Of a stretch of DNA of 63,583 nt, positions 1 through 9,335 are shown one piece after another. The stretch comes from Candidatus Azobacteroides sp. (GTDB lineage Bacteria; Bacteroidota; Bacteroidia; Bacteroidales; WRGA01), in contig WRGA01000118.1 in the NCBI GenBank assembly GCA_009787405.1, forward strand, positions 1 through 63,583. The letters are read 5' to 3'. The notes beneath the pieces were generated by a model, which was not told where the DNA came from, searched no databases, and worked only from the letters and a program-made list of their open reading frames with translations. Made by a program: the position numbers and the translations under genes. Numbering within the stretch: position 1 is the first letter of the stretch; every line of letters begins with the position of its first letter.

Positions 1-97
1 TGCAAAGACACAAAGCCGCAAAGATTTTAAACTTCGCGTCTTTTCGCCTTTGCGACTTGGCGTTTAAAATATAAACTATTTTTTCCACCATACTTAT
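1..97 (-). repeat. Family 1 palindromic repeat, copy A (cut by window start)
   Basis: Alternating caaag / ctttg modules around a cgtttaaaat arm, ending in the diagnostic outer end 'catacttata'. It is in the same orientation as copy B immediately downstream. The left half lies outside the window. Strand is given relative to copies at 29126 and 58523, which I call forward. Confidence 0.75.
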
Positions 98-239
98 AAC
101 AATTGTGTATCTGCGGAATTGACCTCGAAGAAGTCGCATATTTATAGCGTCGGGAGTGATTCATACATTGAAAGATCGCACCGTGTACCGTTCATCGGAC
201 ATTGTTGTCTGTTATCCGGTGATTGACATGTGATTTTAC

Positions 240-247
240 TACCTTTG
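240..247 (+). promoter_or_regulatory. -7 box (TACCTTTG) abutting repeat copy B
   Basis: This is an exact match to the Bacteroidota -7 consensus TAnnTTTG. No well-spaced -33 TTG is obvious. The expected +1 (about 7 nt downstream) falls almost exactly on the first base of family 1 copy B, so the whole 5' leader of the methyltransferase at 407 would be the repeat. Confidence 0.5.
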
Positions 248-253
248 CAACGA

Positions 254-395
254 TTAAGTACATGACAGTATTTAATTTATATTATTTTAAACGCGAAGGC
301 ACAAAGTCACAACGACACAAAGATTTTAAACTTTGCGTCTTTCCGTCTTTGTGACTTGGCGTTTAAAGTATAAATTATTTTTTGCGACATACTTA
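254..395 (-). repeat. Family 1 palindromic repeat, copy B (full length)
   Basis: About 142 bp, running from 'taagtacatgacag' to 'tgcgacatactta'. Internal inverted arms (taaacgcgaag / cttggcgttta) enclose shorter caaag/ctttg repeats, so the RNA could fold into a long imperfect hairpin. It ends 11 bp before the ATG at 407. It does not encode a conserved protein; the small reading frames in it are by-products of the repeat. Confidence 0.85.
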
Positions 396-406
396 CCCGC
401 AAACAG

Positions 407-1606
407 ATGACATTAAATCCCGAAACGCAACAATTTATAAAGGAGAACATCAATAAAGATGTCAATGCGTTATTGTTGATGAAAAATACTCCTCCGGGAG
501 TGGATATCAAATTCGCTGTACAACAGATTGAGGCGAGAAAGAAGGCTGTGACGAAACTTCCGTCTTTGTGCGCAAACGAACGGTTTATTTTTCCGTCGAG
601 GTTGTCGATGGAACAATGTTCATCCGAGCCGGCGGCAAAATACAAATCACGGTTTGTTACCGGCGGGAAAGTCGCGGATATAACGGGCGGGTTCGGAATC
701 GATGCGATTTATATGTCGGAACGGGCGGAGCATCTGGTGTATATCGAACAAAATGAAGCATTGGCAGAAATGGCGGCATACAATTTTTCACTGCTGGATA
801 AGCGGAATGTCACCATCGTTTGCGATGACAGTTTACATTATCTTGAGCATAATACGGAATCTGATTTTGATTGCATTTATGTCGATCCGGCCCGGAGAAA
901 CAACCGGCAACACAAAACCGTGCTTTTTGCCGATTGTACGCCCGATGTCAAAGCACATCGCCGGTTGTTGTTATCGCGGGCAAAAACCGTTTTGATCAAA
1001 GCATCGCCGATGCTCGACATCACACAAGCCGTAAAAGATTTGGAGTACGGAGTTGTCGAAATACACATCGTTTCGGTGAAAAACGAATGCAAAGAGCTGT
1101 TGTTTCTTTGCCGGAAAGGTGAATTTTCGCCTGATGTTCATTGCGTAAATCTTTTCAACGACAGAGAGCCGGAGATTTTTTCCTTTTCCTTTCGGGAAGA
1201 ATCGGAATCGGAAGCAAGATATGCCCGGGAAGTGCAATCTTATATCTATGAACCGAATGCATCGGTGATGAAATCGGGTGCGTTTAAATTAGTGTGTAAA
1301 CGGTTCGATCTCCGGAAACTGCATCCGAATACGCACTTGTACACCGGTAACGAACTTCATGAAAATTTTCCGGGACGCATATTCGAAACAACGGACATTT
1401 TCTCACCTTCGGATGCCGCATTCCGGCATCACCTTCCTCTGAAACAGGCTGACATAACGGTCAGAAATTATCCTCTTTCGGTCAGTCAAATCAGGAACAA
1501 ATATAAAATAAAAGAAGGAGGAAACATTTATCTTTTTGCTGTCACCACAGCCGATGATAAAAAAGCGATGATAAAATGCGGAAAAGTAAAACGGGATAAA
1601 GGATAG
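407..1606 (+). CDS. THUMP-like domain class I SAM methyltransferase (PG_1098 family)
   Basis: A 399-residue cytoplasmic protein. A Rossmann methyltransferase core carries motif I 'VADITGGFGIDA' (89-100) and a catalytic-loop motif 'YVDPARR' (158-164) in the place of the NPPY/DPPY motif of RNA and DNA N-methyltransferases. The C-terminal third (about 260-399) corresponds to the ferredoxin-like plus THUMP-like region of the Porphyromonas PG_1098 family. The family is probably an RNA methyltransferase, but the substrate is not established. The gene stands alone; its leader is family 1 copy B, and a 12-bp inverted repeat overlaps its 3' end. The start at 407 is the first ATG and gives the expected family length. 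Confidence 0.85.
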   Translation: MTLNPETQQFIKENINKDVNALLLMKNTPPGVDIKFAVQQIEARKKAVTKLPSLCANERFIFPSRLSMEQCSSEPAAKYKSRFVTGGKVADITGGFGIDAIYMSERAEHLVYIEQNEALAEMAAYNFSLLDKRNVTIVCDDSLHYLEHNTESDFDCIYVDPARRNNRQHKTVLFADCTPDVKAHRRLLLSRAKTVLIKASPMLDITQAVKDLEYGVVEIHIVSVKNECKELLFLCRKGEFSPDVHCVNLFNDREPEIFSFSFREESESEARYAREVQSYIYEPNASVMKSGAFKLVCKRFDLRKLHPNTHLYTGNELHENFPGRIFETTDIFSPSDAAFRHHLPLKQADITVRNYPLSVSQIRNKYKIKEGGNIYLFAVTTADDKKAMIKCGKVKRDKG

Positions 1607-1637
1607 GGCTTCCCCCGGCATTTATCCCGTTTATAAT
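1589..1637. terminator. Bidirectional terminator between convergent genes
   Basis: A perfect 12-bp stem, aaacgggataaa (1589-1600) with tttatcccgttt (1621-1632), closes a 20-nt loop. It overlaps the last codons of the methyltransferase and lies just before the stop of the lipoprotein gene on the other strand. A/T-rich tracts flank both sides. Confidence 0.65.
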
Positions 1638-1638
1638 C

Positions 1639-3336
1639 TTATTTTACCAACGCTTGGAAAGCGGGAGATTGAGCGAATTTGTAAAATTCTTTGTCGTCAA
1701 GGGCTTTTTGCGCCATGGAACGATCTTTGGCGATGGCGCTTTTCAGGTTGTCGAACACCATCGAAGCGTTGTTGGTTCTTGCACCCACAATGGCCGACAA
1801 ATAAGCGGTCATAGCATCGGGATTCGGAATTTCCGTCAGTGTGGATTTAGCTTTGTTGTAATCTTTCGTCAAAATTTGAGCGACAGCCGCATTGTTGTTT
1901 TTGGTGTCTCCGAACATATTCACGGCTTGCGTATAATTTCCGCTTTGTGTGTATAAAACCCCCATGGCTCCGTTTAATTCGGGAACGCCCGAAGACTTTC
2001 CGAAATACTGTTGCGCTTTGGCCGCGTCGCCGTTTACCAAAGCCATCAGTCCGGCATTCATATTTACTTCGGGAGCATTCGGATTGAGTTGCAATGCCTT
2101 GGCGTACATTTGCGACGCTTCTTTCATGTCGCCGTTTCCGAAAAGCAGCGCACCCAAGTTGTTGTATGCCCGGTAATCGTCGGGATAAATCTCCATCGCC
2201 GTCCGATACGCCATCGCCCGGTCGTCGACTGTTTTTTCCAGTGTTGCGGCGTACAATAATTCTTCGATGGTCAGCGCCTTGGGATTGGATGCGGCCAGCG
2301 AAGAAATCTGTTCATCCGATTTACCGATGATTTCGATGGTTGCGATCAGGCGCGAACGACGAAGTTGCGGAAGAATGTCATCGGACAGTTTTTTATACGT
2401 GGCCGAAATATTTTTGATTTCCTGTTCTCTGCGTTCGGGATCGGAATACATCGACAATACGCGAAGAATCAGGTCTTTATCCTGAATATTCGATTTTTGT
2501 ACTAATTCACTGAATCCTTCCCAGTCCTGAGCGGTGAAATGAGCGTCGACCGGTGCATTGACGGCATTTTTCGACATTTCTTTGTTTAAATAGCCGACTG
2601 TATTTTTTTCTCTTGCGGAGGCTAACTTTTCATTCAGTTCCGGGCCGCCGTCGGGCGAAGCATATGAAGCGACTTCAATGCCGGCAATCCGTTGGTTTTC
2701 GGTGCTTGCCGCTTTTTGCATGGATTCTTGTAAATCCTGAACTTCCGATTTGTTCAATTCGGTCGGACGTAAATTGGCTTGTTCGATGAGGAACATGATG
2801 TCTGCATTGCGTTTTTCTTTGATGATTCTTTGAAATGCGTCGGGTGCGATTGCAGGAGTTGCCGATGCCGCACTGCTGAGGGTTGCCGTGGCAATGGTTC
2901 CTTCCCCGATTTTGATCATGGGCATTTCGATGATATTCCCTTTGATGGTGCTTTTCACCATCAAGTACAATTCGCACGATGCCAATTCGGGCTTGTAATT
3001 AAATGACGTGGACATTTTGATGTTTCCTCCGTTTTCGTAAGAAATGGTTTGATCATTGCCTTGAATGTTCTCACCTTGATAAACAAAAGTATCGCCCGCA
3101 ATTTCTCCGTAACCGTATCTTAAAATGGGAGTAATGGATAATTTGGCGTTTTTCGGGAAATATTTGGGGGGAATATTACCCGAAATACTGACCGGAATTT
3201 TGTTTCCGACTACTTCCAAAAGTTGCGGAGTTGCCGTAAAGTAATCTGATGTAAGCGGATTCATTTTTTTACTGCAGGAAGATAAAACTCCCGTAATAAA
3301 AACAATCGATAGTAGATAAGCTGTTCTTTTAATCAT
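1639..3336 (-). CDS. TPR-repeat lipoprotein with OmpA-like segment
   Basis: 565 residues. The N-terminus is a lipoprotein signal with lipobox L18-S-S-C21, so the mature protein should be anchored in the outer membrane or periplasmic face of the inner membrane. Residues about 220-260 ('GIEVASYASPDGGPELNEKL' followed by 'SAREKNTVGYL') resemble the OmpA/MotB peptidoglycan-binding helix-strand motif with its N..LS..RA signature. Residues about 385-460 contain consecutive TPR units ('YRAYNNLGALLFGNGDMKEA', then 'MYAKALQLNPNAPEVNMNAG'). This architecture is common in Bacteroidales envelope lipoproteins. The role is inferred to be a peptidoglycan-associated scaffold; no enzyme motif is visible. Confidence 0.8.
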   Translation of the reverse strand: MIKRTAYLLSIVFITGVLSSCSKKMNPLTSDYFTATPQLLEVVGNKIPVSISGNIPPKYFPKNAKLSITPILRYGYGEIAGDTFVYQGENIQGNDQTISYENGGNIKMSTSFNYKPELASCELYLMVKSTIKGNIIEMPMIKIGEGTIATATLSSAASATPAIAPDAFQRIIKEKRNADIMFLIEQANLRPTELNKSEVQDLQESMQKAASTENQRIAGIEVASYASPDGGPELNEKLASAREKNTVGYLNKEMSKNAVNAPVDAHFTAQDWEGFSELVQKSNIQDKDLILRVLSMYSDPERREQEIKNISATYKKLSDDILPQLRRSRLIATIEIIGKSDEQISSLAASNPKALTIEELLYAATLEKTVDDRAMAYRTAMEIYPDDYRAYNNLGALLFGNGDMKEASQMYAKALQLNPNAPEVNMNAGLMALVNGDAAKAQQYFGKSSGVPELNGAMGVLYTQSGNYTQAVNMFGDTKNNNAAVAQILTKDYNKAKSTLTEIPNPDAMTAYLSAIVGARTNNASMVFDNLKSAIAKDRSMAQKALDDKEFYKFAQSPAFQALVK

Positions 3337-3408
3337 AAGGGTAAAAATTTATGTGATCAAATTTTTAATGATACAATGTGTTATGTATATCAGGGAAAAC
3401 AGATTTAA

Positions 3409-3438
3409 CAAAGGTAGTCGAATTTTAAGTTTTTTCAA
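3409..3438 (-). promoter_or_regulatory. Promoter of the TPR lipoprotein gene
   Basis: Reading the minus strand, a -33 TTG (3436-3438), a 19-nt spacer and a -7 TACCTTTG (3409-3416) match the Bacteroidota primary sigma consensus. The box is 73 nt upstream of the ATG at 3336. The rest of 3337-3702 is an A/T-rich divergent intergenic region; I see no exact TAnnTTTG for the yqgE side. Confidence 0.65.
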
Positions 3439-3702
3439 TAAAAAAACGGACTTTTTTCGTCAATGTTTTCTTTTTCATTCAAAATCCGGATTTAATTGTC
3501 GTCTGTTTTCCTCCGGCATTATAAACCGGTAATCCATTTCTGTACATCGCTCAAAATTATAACTATCTTATAATTAATTATTTATAAAATATTTGAAATT
3601 TTAATGCGGTTGAATTGTTTTTATTTGATATATTTTTTGTAAATTGCTTCACTTTTAGGATGTAGATGTGACAAATTGTGACAAAAAATAAAATGTACTA
3701 TA

Positions 3703-4302
3703 ATGAATGCAAATACGGAAAACGACAGATTTAGAATTTTACATAACGGGATAATGCCGCAAAAAGGTTCTGTTCTTATTTCTGAACCGTTTTTAAACGA
3801 TGCGTATTTTCAACGTGCGGTGATATTTTTATCCGGCTGTGACAAAGACGGGGCGATGGGATTTGTATTGAACAAAGAAACCGGACTCGTTTTGGGCGAT
3901 TTAACCGATAGTATTACATCAGAACGACAAACGCCGGTATTTTTGGGAGGCCCGGTGGACGGCGATAAATTATTTTTTCTGCATTCTTTGGGCGAGTTTT
4001 TGCCCGGCGCACTTTATATCCGCGATGATATTTATTTGAACGGGGATTTTGATGTGCTTCAAAGTTACATGAATCAGGGAAATCCGATCGCCGGCAAAAT
4101 AAAATTCTTTTTGGGATATTCGGGTTGGAGTCCCGGACAATTGGACGAAGAAATCAAATCCAATACTTGGCTGGTCGGTAACTTGGACTTCCAAAGCATT
4201 ATGTCGGGAGAAAGAGAAGAATTATGGCGAAAAGCGTTGTCCGGACTCGGCAAGCAATACAAGGTTTGGTTGAATTACCCGAAAGAACCTTATTTGAATT
4301 GA
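3703..4302 (+). CDS. YqgE/AlgH family protein
   Basis: 199 residues, the usual length of the UPF0301/AlgH family. Diagnostic stretches include 'GSVLISEPFLNDAYFQRAVI' (22-41), 'GAMGFVLNKETG' (52-63) and 'FLGGPVDGDKLFFLHS' (85-100), all typical of the family fold. It is cytoplasmic with no signal peptide. AlgH is named for an effect on alginate genes in Pseudomonas, but the biochemical function is unknown. It is monocistronic here, with 840 bp of gene-free sequence after it. Confidence 0.9.
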   Translation: MNANTENDRFRILHNGIMPQKGSVLISEPFLNDAYFQRAVIFLSGCDKDGAMGFVLNKETGLVLGDLTDSITSERQTPVFLGGPVDGDKLFFLHSLGEFLPGALYIRDDIYLNGDFDVLQSYMNQGNPIAGKIKFFLGYSGWSPGQLDEEIKSNTWLVGNLDFQSIMSGEREELWRKALSGLGKQYKVWLNYPKEPYLN

Positions 4303-4349
4303 GTATAAAATTTAAAGTTCCATTTGTCATTATTAAACAGGTATAAGCA

Positions 4350-4430
4350 TAAATATATCGTAAAAAACAATTTATATTTTAAACGCAAGTCGCAAAGCTT
4401 AAATTCTTTGCGACTTTGTGTTTAATGCCG
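4350..4430 (+). repeat. Family 1 palindromic repeat, copy C (shortened)
   Basis: It keeps the outer end 'taaatatatcgtaaaaaaca' and the arms 'ttaaacgcaagtcgcaaag' / 'ctttgcgactttgtgttta', but lacks about 40 bp of the centre and the ATTAAAT...GTACTTAT end. It looks like an internal-deletion derivative. Confidence 0.6.
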
Positions 4431-5031
4431 GATTTTATTTTCTACCGCAAACTTAAGATTATCCGGGTTTTACGCCTACAGACTCCACAATAACAGGATA
4501 CCATCGGAGGATATATATTTTGAAAAATGACCGGTTATAAATATAACCGGGTGAATATCAGATTAATAATAATATACCCGAAATTAAATCGATCAATAGT
4601 GAATTAAATATGATAAGGTTATTCAAAAGTTAAAAATCGGATGATGTTTTTGGATTGTTTTTTGTAAATTTTTTTACTAAAAAGAGAATTGGATTTAACG
4701 TTATTGCGTATAATTTTTGTTAAAATAAACATTTTATCATCCTTTTTTGTGTAAAATCGTTAAAAAATGACTATAAGTTGGAAACAAAATGCCGACATTT
4801 CCGTTATATTATATAAAATAGATTTAAAAAAGGCAGATGAAAAGCAGTATTCTTATTCAAATTATAACAATATTTTTATTTTATTTATGGGTGTTGTAAC
4901 AACATTTTAAAATAAAATAGGTTTTTTTTAGATAAAAAATTTTAAAAGTCTGATTTATAAGTCTTTTAGAGCTTGATTTTTGTTTTATTCAGAATAATCG
5001 TTAATTTTTAAGTAAAAAATTAATGTTAATA

Positions 5032-5063
5032 TTGAGGAATATTAAAACAATATGTTAATTTTG
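5032..5063 (+). promoter_or_regulatory. Promoter of the histidine kinase/regulator operon
   Basis: TTG at 5032-5034, a 21-nt spacer and TAATTTTG (5056-5063) fit the TTG / TAnnTTTG promoter type. The start codon at 5146 is 82 nt downstream of the -7 box. Confidence 0.55.
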
Positions 5064-5145
5064 TAAGAGATTTGATATGATTCGGTGATTGCCGGTTTTA
5101 TGAGTATGATTTCTTATAAAAAGGAAGGGGAGTGTTGTTTTTGCA

Positions 5146-6672
5146 ATGAAAAAATCCACGATATGGTTATTGGTATTAATTATGGCGGTGGCCTTTGGGG
5201 GGTTATTGTATTTGCAGATATTTTACGTAACCTCAATGGGGGGGATGAGAGATTCTCAGTTTGAGGAGTCTGTAAAAAGAGTTCTTTATGAGGTTTCAAA
5301 AAATTTGGAATACGACGAAGCTCGTCAAGCCTTGGAAACAGACTTGGATAAAAAAAGCAAATCTTATATTCCGAAGCAACAGGAAATCATTAAACAGGAT
5401 CGGCAAAAGATAACCATGGCAGCGCCTGACGGCAGTACGATTGCGACAATGGATATTCAATCATACAGTTCCCGTGCCGTGAATCCGAAAATTCTTTCGC
5501 AGCAACAGGGAAGTATCACGAAGGCTTCGAAAGAGTTTCAGGAAAATTTGAGGAAAAGATATTTATATCAAAAGGACATCATGGATGATGTCATTCTCGA
5601 AATGGTTTATCAATCTTCCAACAAGCCGATCAATGAGCGGATTGATTTTAAAAAGTTGGATGGGTATATTAAAGCGGAGTTGATTAATGAAGGATTGAAT
5701 CTCCCGTATTATTTTTCGGTGATCAACAGTAACGGGGAAAGCGTCTATAAGTCGTCTGATTACGACAATATCAAAAGCGATGACCATTACACGCAAATTC
5801 TTTTTAAAAATGATCCTCCCAACAAATTGAGTTATTTGGATGTCGTATTTCCTACGAAGCAAGATTACATATACAGTTCTTTGAAATTTATTGTGCCGTC
5901 TTTAATATTTACGGTCGTTTTATTGGTAACGTTTGTTATTACGGCCAGTCTGGCGTTCCGGCAAAAACGTCTGACCGAAATGAAAAACAATTTTATCAAT
6001 AATATGACGCATGAATTTAAAACGCCCATATCCACGATCTCGCTGGCGTCGCAGATGTTGAAGGATTCGGCCGTAACCAAGACTCCGGCCATGTTTAGTC
6101 ATATATCCGGTGTGATCAATGATGAGACCAAACGGTTGAGTTTTCAGGTGGATAAAGTGTTGCAAATGTCGTTATTCGATAAAAAGACGACTTCGTTGAA
6201 ATTTAAAGAGATGGATATCAACCGGCTGATTGTCGGTGTGGTCGATACGTTTAAAATTAAAGTCGAAAATTTCGGCGGAAAAATAGTGACAGATCTTTCA
6301 GCGGCGGATCCTTTCGCCATGATTGATGAAATGCACTTTACCAATGTGATATTCAATCTGTTGGATAATGCGGTGAAATATAAAAAAGAAGACAAGCCGT
6401 TGTTGTTGCAGGTCAAAACCTGGAATGAATCCGAAAGATTGATGATTTCCATTCAAGATAACGGAATCGGAATCAAAAAAGATGATTTGAGGAAAATATT
6501 TGAAAAATTTTACCGGGTTTCCACCGGAAACGTGCATGATGTCAAAGGATTCGGACTGGGACTTGCGTATGTGAAAAAAATGGTCGAAGACCATAATGGC
6601 ACGATTCGCGCCGAAAGCGAATCGAAAATCGGAACAAGGTTTATTATTACTTTACCACAAACTAAAAAATAA
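5146..6672 (+). CDS. Sensor histidine kinase, RprX-like
   Basis: 508 residues. A transmembrane helix near the N-terminus (about 5-28) and a second at about 247-271 bracket a periplasmic sensor region of about 215 residues with no recognised ligand domain. The cytoplasmic half has a HisKA block with the phosphorylated histidine H289 in 'NNMTHEFKTPISTI', then the ATPase N box ('NVIFNLLDNAVKYK'), the G1 box ('DNGIGI') and the G2 box ('GFGLGLAYV'). The response regulator gene follows after 5 bp, so they form one operon. The pair resembles RprX/RprY of Bacteroides, but the inducing signal cannot be read from the sequence. Confidence 0.88.
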   Translation: MKKSTIWLLVLIMAVAFGGLLYLQIFYVTSMGGMRDSQFEESVKRVLYEVSKNLEYDEARQALETDLDKKSKSYIPKQQEIIKQDRQKITMAAPDGSTIATMDIQSYSSRAVNPKILSQQQGSITKASKEFQENLRKRYLYQKDIMDDVILEMVYQSSNKPINERIDFKKLDGYIKAELINEGLNLPYYFSVINSNGESVYKSSDYDNIKSDDHYTQILFKNDPPNKLSYLDVVFPTKQDYIYSSLKFIVPSLIFTVVLLVTFVITASLAFRQKRLTEMKNNFINNMTHEFKTPISTISLASQMLKDSAVTKTPAMFSHISGVINDETKRLSFQVDKVLQMSLFDKKTTSLKFKEMDINRLIVGVVDTFKIKVENFGGKIVTDLSAADPFAMIDEMHFTNVIFNLLDNAVKYKKEDKPLLLQVKTWNESERLMISIQDNGIGIKKDDLRKIFEKFYRVSTGNVHDVKGFGLGLAYVKKMVEDHNGTIRAESESKIGTRFIITLPQTKK

Positions 6673-6677
6673 GACTT

Positions 6678-7382
6678 ATGGAAGACAAATTAAGCATTAT
6701 GTTATGTGAAGATGATGAAAATCTTGGCATGCTGCTGAGGGAGTATTTACAGGCAAAAGGATATGCCGTGGATTTGCTGCCTGACGGGGATGCAGGATAT
6801 AAATCTTTTCTGAAAAATAATTATGATTTGTGCGTATTGGATGTCATGATGCCTAAAAAAGACGGATTGACGCTGGCGCAAGAAATCAGGGCGGTTAATT
6901 CGGAAGTGCCGATTATCTTCTTGACTGCCAAATCGTTGAAAGAAGATATTCTCGATGGATTTAAAATCGGAGCCGATGATTACATCACCAAGCCTTTCAG
7001 TATGGAAGAGTTATTGTTCAGGATTGAAGCGATTTTGCGCCGTGTAAAAGGTAAAAGAGGAAAAGAAGCGACCAGTTATAAAATAGGAGAGTTTACGTTT
7101 GATACTCAAAAACAATTATTAATATTGGGGGATAAGCTTACCAAACTTACGACAAAAGAGTCTGAACTGCTGAGCCTTTTGTGTTTGCACGCCAATGAAA
7201 TTTTGGAGCGTAATTATGCGCTGAAATCTATCTGGATCGATGATAATTATTTCAATGCCCGCAGTATGGATGTATACATCACTAAATTACGAAAACATTT
7301 GAAAATTGACCCATCCATCGAAATTATCAATATTCACGGGAAGGGCTATAAGTTAATTATTCCTGAACCGATACAACCTTAA
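6678..7382 (+). CDS. OmpR-family response regulator, RprY-like
   Basis: 234 residues. The receiver domain has the acidic pocket E11-D12-D13, phospho-acceptor D55 in 'LCVLDVMMP', the conserved T/A region 'FLTAKS' and K105 in 'YITKPF'. The C-terminal winged helix (about 135-230) ends with 'SMDVYITKLRKHL' and 'NIHGKGYKLI', typical of OmpR/PhoB DNA-binding domains. It is the cognate partner of the kinase 5 bp upstream and the last gene of the operon; a strong hairpin follows at 7486. Confidence 0.9.
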   Translation: MEDKLSIMLCEDDENLGMLLREYLQAKGYAVDLLPDGDAGYKSFLKNNYDLCVLDVMMPKKDGLTLAQEIRAVNSEVPIIFLTAKSLKEDILDGFKIGADDYITKPFSMEELLFRIEAILRRVKGKRGKEATSYKIGEFTFDTQKQLLILGDKLTKLTTKESELLSLLCLHANEILERNYALKSIWIDDNYFNARSMDVYITKLRKHLKIDPSIEIINIHGKGYKLIIPEPIQP

Positions 7383-7485
7383 TTGAAAGATTAAGAATCG
7401 GAAGGATAAAAGGTTGTTTAAATTTTGTATTGACGCCGAAGGCTGATAACCAAGACGGACTCTGATTGAATTTTAAACAGTTTCT

Positions 7486-7527
7486 AAGAGTTAAGAGTTG
7501 TGAGGTCAATTCTTGACTCTTTTTTTA
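7486..7527 (+). terminator. Intrinsic terminator after the two-component operon
   Basis: A stem of 15 bp with two non-Watson-Crick positions (aagagttaagagttg, 7486-7500, with caattcttgactctt, 7507-7521), a 6-nt loop and a T7 tract. Confidence 0.75.
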
Positions 7528-7544
7528 TTTTCATTTAGATTGTG

Positions 7545-7552
7545 TATGTTTG
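7545..7552 (+). promoter_or_regulatory. -7 box (TATGTTTG) of fhs
   Basis: An exact TAnnTTTG match 27 bp upstream of the ATG at 7579. It lies downstream of the alternative upstream ATG at 7513, so it argues for the shorter start. No well-spaced -33 TTG is seen. Confidence 0.5.
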
Positions 7553-7578
7553 TAACCGTTATGAATTTGATTGTATTT

Positions 7579-9246
7579 ATGAAGTCTGATATTCAAACAG
7601 CAAGAGAAACTCCTCTGAAAAAAATAAACGAAATTGCCGCCGAAATGGGAATTTCCGACGATGATGTATGGAATTACGGAAAATATATGGCTAAAATACC
7701 TTGTCGGCTGATCGATGAGAATAAAGTCGGGAAAAGTCATCTGATTTTGGTGACGGCCATCACTCCGACAAAAGCCGGCATCGGGAAAACAACCGTTTCC
7801 ATCGGACTTGCATTGGGATTGCAAAAAATAGGCAAAAAAGCGATCGTTGCACTGAGAGAACCGTCGTTGGGGCCTTGCTTCGGGATGAAAGGAGGTGCGG
7901 CAGGCGGCGGTTATGCTCAGGTTTTACCCATGGAAAATATAAATTTGCATTTCACGGGTGATTTTCATGCGGTAACGGTTGCTCATAACATGATTGCCGC
8001 TTTGCTGGATAATTATCTTTATCAAAACAAAGGGACGGGCAAGGGGTTGAAAGAAGTGTTATGGAAAAGGGTATTGGACATAAACGACCGGAGTTTGAGA
8101 AAAATAGTGACCGGATTGGGAGGGCCCGGATTCGGAATCCCTTCCGAATCGAGTTTTGATATTACTCCGGCTTCCGAAATCATGGCGATTCTTTGTTTGT
8201 CGACAAGCTTGGATGATTTACGGCGAAGAATCGAAAAAATTTTATTGGGATATGATTATCAAGGAAATCCTTTTACGGTAAAAGATTTGGATGTTGCCGG
8301 CGCCATTCTCGTTTTATTGAAAGATGCCGTAAATCCGAATCTGGTGCAAACCACGGAAAATACTCCGGCGTTTATACACGGCGGCCCTTTCGCCAACATT
8401 GCCCACGGGTGTAATTCTACGTCGGCCACCAAAATGGCTTTGACGTATGCCGATTATGTGGTGACTGAAGCCGGATTCGGAGCTGATTTGGGTGCTGAAA
8501 AGTTTTTCAACATCAAATGCCGCAAGTCGGGATTAAATCCACGATTGACGGTGATCGTTGCTACAGCGCAAGGGTTGAAAATGCATGGGGGAGTACCTTT
8601 GTCTGATATTGATAAGCCTGATCCGGAAGGTTTGAAAAACGGATTGGGCAATTTAAAAAAACATTTAAGAAATTTGAGAAATTTTTCTCAATCGGTGGTC
8701 GTCGCTTTCAATAAATATGAAACCGATTCGGAGGAGGAAATCCTGGCCGTTCGTGATTTTTGCGTTTCCGAAAAGGTGTTTTTTGCCGTAAACACTGCGT
8801 ACAGTGAAGGCGGGAAAGGGGCTGTAAATCTTGCCGAAATTGTGGTGAAGGCGATAGAAGAAAATCCTTCCGGGCCGGTGATGTTTACCTATCAGGATGA
8901 AGACAGCATTCCGTTGAAAATCGAAAAGGTGGCAAAAAGCATTTATGGCGCTTCCGGCATTATATTCAGTGAAAAAGCCCGGAAGATGTTAAAACATGTT
9001 TCCGAAATGGGAATTTCTCATTATCCGGTCTGTATTGCAAAAACTCAATTTTCTTTTTCGGCGGATGAACGTGCGTACGGAGTGGCGGAAAACTTTGAGT
9101 TTAAAATCAATAATATTGTGATTAACAACGGCGCCGAATTTATTGTGGCCATTGCCGGCGAAATTATGCGAATGCCCGGATTGCCGAAAAATCCTCAAGC
9201 GCTCAAGATTGATTTGGTCGACGGGAAAATCGACGGTTTATCTTGA
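7579..9246 (+). CDS. fhs: Formate--tetrahydrofolate ligase
   Basis: 555 residues from the chosen ATG, beginning [10 protein letters not shown] as in the family. It catalyses ATP-dependent formation of 10-formyl-THF from formate and THF in one-carbon metabolism. The ATP-binding loop '[20 protein letters not shown]' lies near residue 60; other conserved blocks are '[20 protein letters not shown]', '[12 protein letters not shown]', '[16 protein letters not shown]' and '[15 protein letters not shown]'. A longer reading frame extends to 7513, but it would begin inside the preceding terminator and upstream of the -7 box, so I reject it. The gene is monocistronic. Confidence 0.96.
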   Translation: MKSDIQTARETPLKKINEIAAEMGISDDDVWNYGKYMAKIPCRLIDENKVGKSHLILVTAITPTKAGIGKTTVSIGLALGLQKIGKKAIVALREPSLGPCFGMKGGAAGGGYAQVLPMENINLHFTGDFHAVTVAHNMIAALLDNYLYQNKGTGKGLKEVLWKRVLDINDRSLRKIVTGLGGPGFGIPSESSFDITPASEIMAILCLSTSLDDLRRRIEKILLGYDYQGNPFTVKDLDVAGAILVLLKDAVNPNLVQTTENTPAFIHGGPFANIAHGCNSTSATKMALTYADYVVTEAGFGADLGAEKFFNIKCRKSGLNPRLTVIVATAQGLKMHGGVPLSDIDKPDPEGLKNGLGNLKKHLRNLRNFSQSVVVAFNKYETDSEEEILAVRDFCVSEKVFFAVNTAYSEGGKGAVNLAEIVVKAIEENPSGPVMFTYQDEDSIPLKIEKVAKSIYGASGIIFSEKARKMLKHVSEMGISHYPVCIAKTQFSFSADERAYGVAENFEFKINNIVINNGAEFIVAIAGEIMRMPGLPKNPQALKIDLVDGKIDGLS

Positions 9247-9335
9247 TGGTTTTTATGATCTTCGGATTTTACGGAAAGCAGTGATCGTACATCCGACATC
9301 GGAATTTTTATTAATAATTTGAACGTGAATTAGTT

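Larger units (their letters stand above)
4303..5145. other. Long A/T-rich gene-free region (843 bp)
   Basis: There is no plausible coding sequence. It holds a degenerate family 1 repeat (4350-4430), an imperfect stem-loop at about 4870-4915 followed by a run of eight T (compatible with an intrinsic terminator of an unannotated short transcript), and the promoter of the histidine kinase gene near the right end. A small RNA is possible but not supported by a recognisable structure. Confidence 0.5.

Noticed and set aside
7513-7578. N-terminal extension of fhs to the ATG at 7513
   Set aside because: That ATG lies within the terminator hairpin and upstream of the TATGTTTG box; the family starts at MKSDI (7579).
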